A stretch of 64,000 nucleotides of DNA from contig NC_087080.1 of NCBI RefSeq assembly GCF_026151205.1, forward strand, positions 12,757,837 to 12,821,836, written 5' to 3'. A program made the position numbers and the translations under genes. Every line of letters begins with the position of its first letter. Within the stretch, counting starts at the first letter, position 1. A model generated the notes under the pieces. It worked only from the letters and a program-made list of their open reading frames with translations, did not search any database and had not been told where the DNA came from. Shown in pieces: positions 57,193-64,000 of the stretch. Source of the stretch: Bolinopsis microptera. Lineage: Eukaryota; Ctenophora; Tentaculata; Lobata; Bolinopsidae.

Positions 57193-57546
57193 ATGAGTGG
57201 TCTATCAGGGGGAAAAGGGAAAAGAACAACATCTCCATCATCATCATCATCAACATTATACTCCGAAGATGTACAACAGTTAGGAGAGAAAATAGAAGCC
57301 AGTTTCAAAGAACTAGCTACCATTCTAGAAGAATCAATGGAGTTGGACCATTACCTGCGAAGACACAGGGTGGAGAGGAATTCTAATGATTTCAAATATG
57401 TAGACGAGATGTTAACACAGTGTCTTTTAAAACTTGATGAAGTGGAGACACATGGAGTTCAAGAAGTTAGACAGTACCGGAGAGATGTTGTTGTGAAGGT
57501 TAATAGAATTGCAGCTGCGTTGGACCGTATAAGAGACACTTCATGA
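57193..57546 (+). CDS. BAG-domain co-chaperone, short single-exon (117 aa)
   Basis: BAG domains bind the Hsp70 ATPase domain and act as nucleotide-exchange factors in the cytosol. The ORF starts at ATG 57193 after an A-rich stretch and ends in TGA at 57546. The N-terminus is Ser-rich (TTSPSSSSS). Residues about 35-113 form the BAG helices. The third helix, LLKLDEVETHGVQEVRQYRR then VVVKVNRI, matches the BAG3/4/5 type pattern in which Asp, VR-x-x-RR and KV are the Hsp70 contact positions. No ubiquitin-like, WW or other domain is fused, so it is much shorter than BAG1 or BAG3. It is divergent from the gene starting at 56539, suggesting a shared promoter region of about 650 bp. It could be one exon of a longer gene, but no splice sites are needed. 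Confidence 0.82.
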   Translation: MSGLSGGKGKRTTSPSSSSSTLYSEDVQQLGEKIEASFKELATILEESMELDHYLRRHRVERNSNDFKYVDEMLTQCLLKLDEVETHGVQEVRQYRRDVVVKVNRIAAALDRIRDTS

Positions 57547-57549
57547 CAA

Positions 57550-57863
57550 GAGTATTGGAAATTTACCAACTCATAGCCCCTCAGTACTTGCAAGGACACG
57601 TCAATCTAAGGGAAGTACGAAGACGAAGTTCCAGACGAACGGATGCTGCATTTAGTCCAGATGATGACTTTTATTTGTTGAAAGTTCCTCCTGCTCCTCA
57701 TTTCAGACGAACGGATGCTGAATTTATGTTTTGTGGACCAAAAATTTGGAATGAACTACCCTACTCAGTGAGATCATTATCATCTGTAGAATGTTTTAAA
57801 AATGCCCTAAAGACGTTTTATTTCCACCTAGCTTTTGATAATATTTCTAATATTTGTCCATAA
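57550..57863 (+). pseudogene. LINE 3'-end fragment abutting the BAG stop codon
   Basis: The ORF 57543-57863 reads CGPKIWNELPYSVRSLSSVE then FKNALKTFYF, the standard C-terminal end of CR1/L2/RTE-like elements (GPKLWN-LP ... F-x-LK). It begins right at the BAG stop (ATGA overlap) and has no RT, so it is a truncated insertion that now supplies the BAG 3' UTR (inference). Confidence 0.7.
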
Positions 57864-58282
57864 TGTCTGAACTGATATGAAAGTGCATAATTTTGGTAAC
57901 TTCATACAAATATTTGTTCATAAAATCTGAACTGATAAAAAAGTCCATAATCTTGGTTTTTCAACACTAAGTCTCGCTTGAATGACTTAAATGTACATCT
58001 TTGTTGGGTATATTTTAATGTCGAAGCGTGTAATAAATGTTAGAATTTAATATTTATTATTTATTTAACTTATTGTGAAATTATTTGGTGAATAAAGCTA
58101 GAAATTGGGCAAGCCAACATTTTAATGTTTGAAGAGTTGAAGACAGACTAATCTCATTTAATTAACTGAGTGAACGATGAATTTTTTTACGAATCTTTAA
58201 ATAAAGTAAATTATGGTAATTAAGCATAATTGAAAGGGTTTGGTTATTTAATTGATTTATTATTTTTATCTTGCCCACGAGT

Positions 58283-58346
58283 GTTTTAAAACATTCCGGT
58301 CTACTTATTACATATAAGTAATAAGTAGACCGGAATGTTTTAAAAC
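58283..58346. repeat. perfect 29-bp inverted repeat, 6-bp loop
   Basis: GTTTTAAAACATTCCGGTCT... is followed after ATATAA by its exact complement. It may be a solo MITE end pair or an RNA hairpin. Confidence 0.85.
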
Positions 58347-58627
58347 AAATATATTTGATAATAAAGTTCAATTTAGGACCTCCTCAACATAGATTTCTTC
58401 CAGATGTTGTTCATACAATATTGTCAAATAACAGACCATTATTTAAGCAGATATAATAAGGTATCAGATAATATGGCAAAAAGGGAATTTAGACAGTAGA
58501 AATGAAAAGCAAAAAACATGTAGGTGTTACACATTTGTTTTCTTTTTATCTAATGAAACAGAGCCAAATATTTATAAATGCTAATACCTTAAACGTGTTA
58601 AAAGTTCTTAAAAGCCATACTTTTCAG

Positions 58628-61013
58628 GGGGAAAGTGTCGGTTTTGTGACTTATATGAAAAAGTTCGATAGAGAGAAAGACCACTTAAGTAAATTGGAAA
58701 AACAGGTACTCTTAAATACATTGGAAAAAATATCTCGATTGTGAGATTCAATATTTTAATGAGTGCAAACTGTGATAGCAGGTACATATACATTATACAT
58801 TATACATTATAACTGGTAATCAATTTTCAGCGATATCTAATTGAACAAGAAGCAGAGCGTGAAAAATTACTAGCTGAAGATGAGACTGTTGGTTACAGAT
58901 CTTATATGAAAAAATTGGAGGAGAAAAATAAGAAAAAGAGAAAAGATCAGGACAAGATTGATAAAATCTTAGCAGATGTAAGTAGAATACATCATGCAAT
59001 GAGATTTTTTCATTAACATGATTAAGTTTAGACTGACAGAAAGGGCCATGCCCCCTATCTACAATACAATTCAAATTATGTATTCAGATCAAAAATGGAT
59101 CTTTATACAGTTAACCTTTTTCGTGCAAGGCCCTGAAAGATGAGCAGGAACACAAGCGGAAGCATGCTATTTTCAATGATCCACATCATCAACATACACC
59201 ACGCAGGAATTATAAAGGTGCCCTTGAAGATGGAAAGGAAGAAAATGTGAGCATTTTTTCCATATCTTACAATTTTCCGTATATATAAGGATGACATATT
59301 ATCAAAGAATTTGAATTCCACACCAACTACAGCTACAGAATTGGTATGAAGTGTCAATGTATCTAAGCTATTCCAGTGTAGAATACTGAAAAGATTATGT
59401 AATTTTACTCCTTTTATTTCCAGAATGTTATATGTCCAAAAGAATACAGGAGGTTGGTGAAAGAAATTTCAGATATACTATCGCAAGCAATTGAAATGGT
59501 TGAGGTTGTCTTCAACAATGATCAGATGTCATTTGGGAACCGTCTTCACGTATGTACATCATAACAACTACTGTTATAGTCTTCAACACCATGAAATGAT
59601 TTGTTTTAAACTCCAATTCATAAGAATCTATGATCTGATAAATATCGATTATCATGGTCATGTAACTGACTAATAAATATTTCAGCGTTATGTGGATCAT
59701 ACACTGACAGCGTACCTCAACAGACTTACACACATAAAAACATTTAACAACAAGGACATACAAACTTACAAACAGTAAACACACATTTAACCTACCAATA
59801 TAATAATTTCAGACAGGCATCAATTATTCTACAATACTGATTCCAGTCGAAAATCAATAATTCTCCAAAGAACGAAACTGACAACTATCAACTTTCAAAC
59901 TTTAAAAATTCTACAGATTTGAAAATTTTAAATGATACAATCTTCTCACCAGACCATACTGAATTGGATTGAACTTCTTAATTGTTGACAAATTTGTGCA
60001 GGTCTAATATTGGAAGGGCTAACTTACTAAAAAGTGGCAGTAATTATCAAATGTTTATGCTTGTTGTATACTCAGTTTATTTTCAGGTATGCGATACATC
60101 AACTTCAGTATACAATAAATCAGATCAATACAATGTTTTGGAGATTGAAACAGAAAGAGGATCCGCCAAAAAAGTTCAAAATATCGAAGGTAAATTCAAC
60201 AAATTAAGCAATATAATAGAATTACATGTAACATGGCAAAACACAGTCCTTAGGGGGCCTTTTTCAAAATCATGGATCTTGTACTGGCATCCTTCAGTAC
60301 AAACTTAAAGTAAACATTTGTCAAACATTTATTTAATAAGTTACATTGGACTGTACTAAAAATCTATTGAATTATGAATTTGGAGTTGAATCTGGTTCTA
60401 TCACAATCTTGTTAGGATATCCTAATCGAATCATAGACTAATAATCATTTAACTAGATTCTTAGAATGCAAAATAATGAGTTAGAATATACGTGTATTGT
60501 AGTGTACTTTATTTGATAACATGGTTGACAAGGAAGGGAACTTGACAGATTAACTACCTGATATCCACATTAGACAGATTAGATAAAAAGTGACAATTCT
60601 CACAGGATTTACTCAACAAATGGGGTGACACCAAATATTCTAAAGATAAGCATAATGATAGGCCAGGACTACGTAAGTTGCTTGCATGATTTGATTTGAA
60701 AACCGTATACTTTGTGTACTGTTTACCATATATGTTATTATCAAAGCTTTCCTAATAATAAAATATGAAGTGATTACATACATGAACATTGCTTTTCCAT
60801 AATTGTTTCATGCATTTACGATCATATTCAGCTGTTCCAGCGCCAAAGCCTTTTGAGTACTTCATACCTGGAGAAGGATTCATTTCAACGTACAAAAAGA
60901 ATAGAAATAAGAAGCAGCACGAAAATTTTTATGAAGATGAACTCAAAAGGTTCAGACATCCAAATAAAAAAGAATTGCACATCAACAAATATGGCGGACT
61001 TCGACCACTGTAA
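58628..61013 (+). CDS. coiled-coil protein, at least six exons (unrecognised)
   Basis: Exons in phase: 58628-58705, 58831-58977, 59130-59246, 59424-59549, 60087-60189 and 60832-61013 (stop TAA), about 250 aa. The first exon is also open upstream to an ATG at 58502, but a TTTTCAG acceptor lies just before 58628, so the true 5' end is unclear. Exons 1-2 repeat a motif (VGFVTYMKKF and VGYRSYMKKLEEK) inside highly charged helix (RYLIEQEAEREKLLAEDE), likely coiled coil. Exon 4 (ICPKEYRRLVKEISDILSQA) is helical. The C-terminus has VPAPKPFEYFIPGEGF, a distinctive segment I cannot place. An extra exon 59686-59778, also in phase after exon 4, would end the protein early (alternative 3' end). A cytoskeletal or ciliary role is only a guess from composition. 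Confidence 0.6.
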
Positions 61014-61212
61014 GTAATTTAATTTATATATTATATTACATATTCAATATTATAGTGATAAGTCTCAAAACTTGTCCACGTTTTTACCTACAACCTAACC
61101 ATGAGCATTGTATTCATGGTGATTGCAACTTCGTGTACTATCTTATCTATCTAAGATAAGATACTACGTGAAAAAATGGTTTCACATAACTGTTGACTTG
61201 GGGAACACCAGG

Positions 61213-61855
61213 CTATAATGTACCTTACAAGACATATTTATGTGGATCATAATTCTGGGGATCGGAATTATGGGGGAACGAAAATATGGGGATTTTTTTC
61301 AGAAATCCCCAAATTTCGTACCCCAAATTAAATTGTCGCATTTTCACGCTAAATTATTTCAGAGAAATCAAAATCAGTTTTTGATGGAATTTTAAAAAAT
61401 CGTGAATAACTAAATTAATTAAAAATCATTCTCTTCGTTTAAATCGTCTTCGTCGTCGTCTCTTTCACCTTGAGTCTGCTCACCGGTGTACTTAATGTTT
61501 TTCTAGTGTGAAACTAGTCGTTGTTATAGAAGTCTATATAAAATTATATGTGAGATAATTTTGAATCTGACGCACGTTTTTCACGTAACACTGAAAAACC
61601 AGTATTTTCTATTCAGTCATTTTTATACTAAGTAACTTTCTATATACCTGAGAAATGCGTATCCTTGTCTCACAAAACACGTAAAACAACTTATTTGACA
61701 AATTCACCTCAAATTAGCCCTATTTAAGCCAATTACATAAAAATTAATGTTTGGGATTTTGAAATGGCGGCCACAATTTTGGTAGTACGAAAATTTTTTC
61801 CAAAAATCCCCAAATTTCGTACCATATAAATATGTCTCGTAAGATAACATTATAA
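61213..61855. mobile_element. MITE-like element with about 30-bp TIRs
   Basis: The left end ATAATGTACCTTACAAGACA, continuing TATTTATGTGG, is mirrored at the right end by CCATATAAATATGTCTCGTA, continuing AGATAACATTAT, with about four mismatches. Inside both ends a second block (GAAATCCCCAAATTTCGTAC) occurs at 61303 and 61803. No transposase ORF. Confidence 0.6.
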
Positions 61856-61861
61856 TAATGT

Positions 61862-63430
61862 TCATAAACACATATTCACATAGCCATGTGTCTACGCGTA
61901 CTGCGTGACGCGCTTGTTTCAAGCGAGAGGGCTCTGGTTAGAGCAAAAACACATATATAAGAATAAATATTCGGCGGAATAACAGGCTGAGCACCGTCCG
62001 ATAAGTAATTTTAAAATGCATCAGAAAGTAATCGGAAATGAATTAAAACATTATACTTTATGGAGTTTGATAATAAGCTGTAAATAAAAAGCAGCGGCTT
62101 TTCTAATAACAAAGATAAAAGTTATACAACGTGTAGTTGTAGCGCAATGCACTACTGGGTCCGGTCGCGCGTTGTCATACGTTGTATGACCCGCCGCGCG
62201 CACGAAGTGCGCGGCTCCCCCTGTATCGTCGAAGACGATACAGGTGAAGCGACCGTGGGGGTCACCACGTGATACAAGGCTTCTCCTGGCTAGATCGGCG
62301 AAATGCGCTACTGTGCCGCGCCGAGCGGCCATGAATTGACATCGTCAATTAACACAATTGCAATTGTTTAATTTGACGAATGACGCCGCGCGCGCCGATT
62401 TGCTCTATCCAGAGCCCTTGCGCTTGCAATAGCGCGCGCCCGCCTCACGGCTTGTGAAACAAGCGCGCCCGCAGTGGCGCGAAAGCACATGGTTAGGTGA
62501 ACGCGCCGATCATTTGAACGTCCGTCGACGGTTTTTGGAACGCTACATGTACATATGTTACCTTGCTCTATCCAGAGCCCTTGCTCTATCCAGAGCCCTT
62601 GCGCTTGCAGTAGCGCGCGCCCGCCTCACAGCGGTAAAAAGACCTTGTCACTTGTCCTCCGTTTCCCGCTCATTGGACCAGGTGAGCTTGCATGCTTAGC
62701 TTGTGAATGTAGGTGTAAGTACAGCTGTACTGTAGTTTATACCTAATTAACCCCTATATACTGTCACTATGCACTATAGAAACCTGAAAAGTGGTTACTG
62801 CATACTGGAGGGAGAAGTGCCAAGACTACCTGCGCTACATAGACGCTAGGTTGTCAGGACTACGCGCGCGCGCACGAACCTTCCCATCGGGGTTCGTGGA
62901 TAGGTGCTTTTCTTGACTTGTGAAACAATGAACAAGCGCGCCCAAAGTTGCGCGAAAGCACATGGTTAGGTGCATATATATTACCCGTTATATTAGTATT
63001 AGTGTACATGACAGTGTACTACTGGGCCTCGCTTGTCATACGTTGTATGACCCGCCGCGCACGAAGTGCGCGGCTCCCCCTGTATCGTCAGGACGATAAA
63101 GGTGAAACGACCGTGGGGGTCGCAACGTGATACAAGGCCTCGCCACGTATCAAATAATGAATTCTGCAATTCCACTTCGATAGATCCAAGATCGCGTTCG
63201 CAGATTGGCGAGATGTGCATATGGTACCACTGGGCCACGTTTTTGCTCTATAGCCGGGCTATTCTTGTCATACGTTCTATGACCCGCCTGTATCGTCAGG
63301 GCCTACAGTGAAACGACCGTGGGGGTCGCAACAACGCAACGTGATACAAGGTTATTCTACTTGTGAAACAATTGCGCGTCATGCAGTACACGTAGAGTGT
63401 AGACTCATATCATGGCTATGTGAAGCATGA
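61862..63430. repeat. GC-rich hairpin-module repeat array
   Basis: Two module types recur. Module X (about 62147-62335, 63017-63140, 63246-63350) contains consecutive hairpins: GTCATAC-gtt-GTATGAC, CGCGCAC-gaa-GTGCGCG, CTGTATCGTC-gaa-GACGATACAG and GACC-gtggg-GGTC, then GTGATACAAGG. Module Y (62398-62500, 62565-62640 in part, 62918-62975, 63360-63420, and inverted at 61865-61945) contains GCTCTATCCAGAGC and CTTGTGAAACAAGCGCG...ACATGGTTAGGTG. The block is far more GC-rich than its surroundings. No convincing protein is encoded. Confidence 0.75.
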
Positions 63431-63670
63431 CACCACGCGTTATATACTGATATCAGTTACTGCATTTACTGGGCGGTGCTCAGCAGCTGTCGTTCCGCCA
63501 AATCTCTAAATGTTTATAAACGTAATAGCCTGGGGTCCCGTAGTAATTTTGGATATGATTGGGCTGACCGATTGTAGTTATACAATATTATATAATTCGA
63601 ACAATTGTTGATTGACGATGTCAACCCATCGAGATCGACGCGTCGAAGCGGCGAAGTCCTCCAAGAACAA

Positions 63671-63975
63671 TTGCAATTGAAACAAATCAAATTGGCGGGC
63701 AAACGATCCGTTTCATAATATGTATAAAACAATACCAATCATTAATACACTGTTGTATGTTGTTAATGTTATAGCGCGATGCACATCATGATCAAATAAT
63801 TCTTCTCGCAAGAGTAGATCGGCGACGCGAAATGCATCACTGTGCACTGGGCCTCACCGAGCTGCGAAGGATTGACATCGTGCTCGTGAACAAGTGCACT
63901 GATGATTGGTATTGTTTTATACATATTATGAAACGGATCGTTTGCCCGCCAATTTGATTTGTTTCAATTGTTGGA
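63671..63975. repeat. inverted repeat, about 70-bp arms
   Basis: The left arm (about 63671-63742; AAATTGGCGGGCAAACGATC, then CGTTTCATAATATG) is exactly mirrored at about 63902-63972. The spacer of about 160 bp has a further partial module (GAGTAGATCGGCGACGCGAAA) related to the array on the left. Confidence 0.8.
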
Positions 63976-64000
63976 ATTATAATGCTCTTACTTAACTACA

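Overview
The window is nuclear DNA from an animal. Genes are split by GT-AG introns, the products are metazoan/eukaryotic types (long-chain acyl-CoA synthetase, C2H2 zinc-finger factor, BAG-domain co-chaperone, MFS transporter, a possible ciliary protein), and the AT-rich spacers are full of foldback/MITE-like elements and non-LTR retrotransposon fragments. Introns are short to medium. I cannot name the species; an invertebrate is most likely. Exon structures below were built by hand from splice sites and phase agreement. No transcript evidence was available.

Layout. 0.2-1.7 kb: last six exons of an ACSL gene (+). 3.6-24.1 kb: four members of a family I do not recognise. Two are on the minus strand (3.6-4.5 and 7.8-10.0 kb) and two on the plus strand (20.1-20.9 and 22.4-24.1 kb). 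They combine a short hydrophobic/cysteine N-terminus, a long Ser/acidic region, a Lys/Phe-rich segment resembling a MARCKS-type effector domain, and in two members a shared C-terminal tail. The spacers hold several TIR elements, one nested in another. 24.6-25.5 kb: exons of an uncertain minus-strand gene. 29.4-31.4 kb: a near-perfect 575-bp foldback, a tRNA-derived SINE-like head, and a broken LINE 3' half with an RNase H domain. 32.7-40.8 kb: a ten-exon C2H2 zinc-finger gene (-), with an E-box/CCAAT-rich probable promoter at 41.1-41.7 kb. 44.2-44.7 kb: a small single-pass membrane protein ORF (-).

45.4-56.5 kb: an eight-exon minus-strand gene (281 aa predicted) that may be CFAP119/CCDC189-like. 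Its introns hold (i) about 20 tandem copies of its own exon-5/intron-5 junction, each with a consensus 5' splice site, (ii) a 3.2-kb TA-flanked palindromic element, and (iii) a complete same-strand MFS transporter gene plus a LINE fragment. 57.2 kb: an intronless BAG-domain gene (+), divergent from the preceding gene and abutting a LINE remnant at its stop codon. 58.6-61.0 kb: a multi-exon coiled-coil gene (+). 61.2-64 kb: a MITE-like element, then a GC-rich array of hairpin modules in dispersed copies.

The most interesting items are the paralogous 'effector-domain' family, the splice-donor minisatellite, and the hairpin-module array at the right end. There is no operon or obvious shared pathway; the family cluster is the only clear multi-gene unit.
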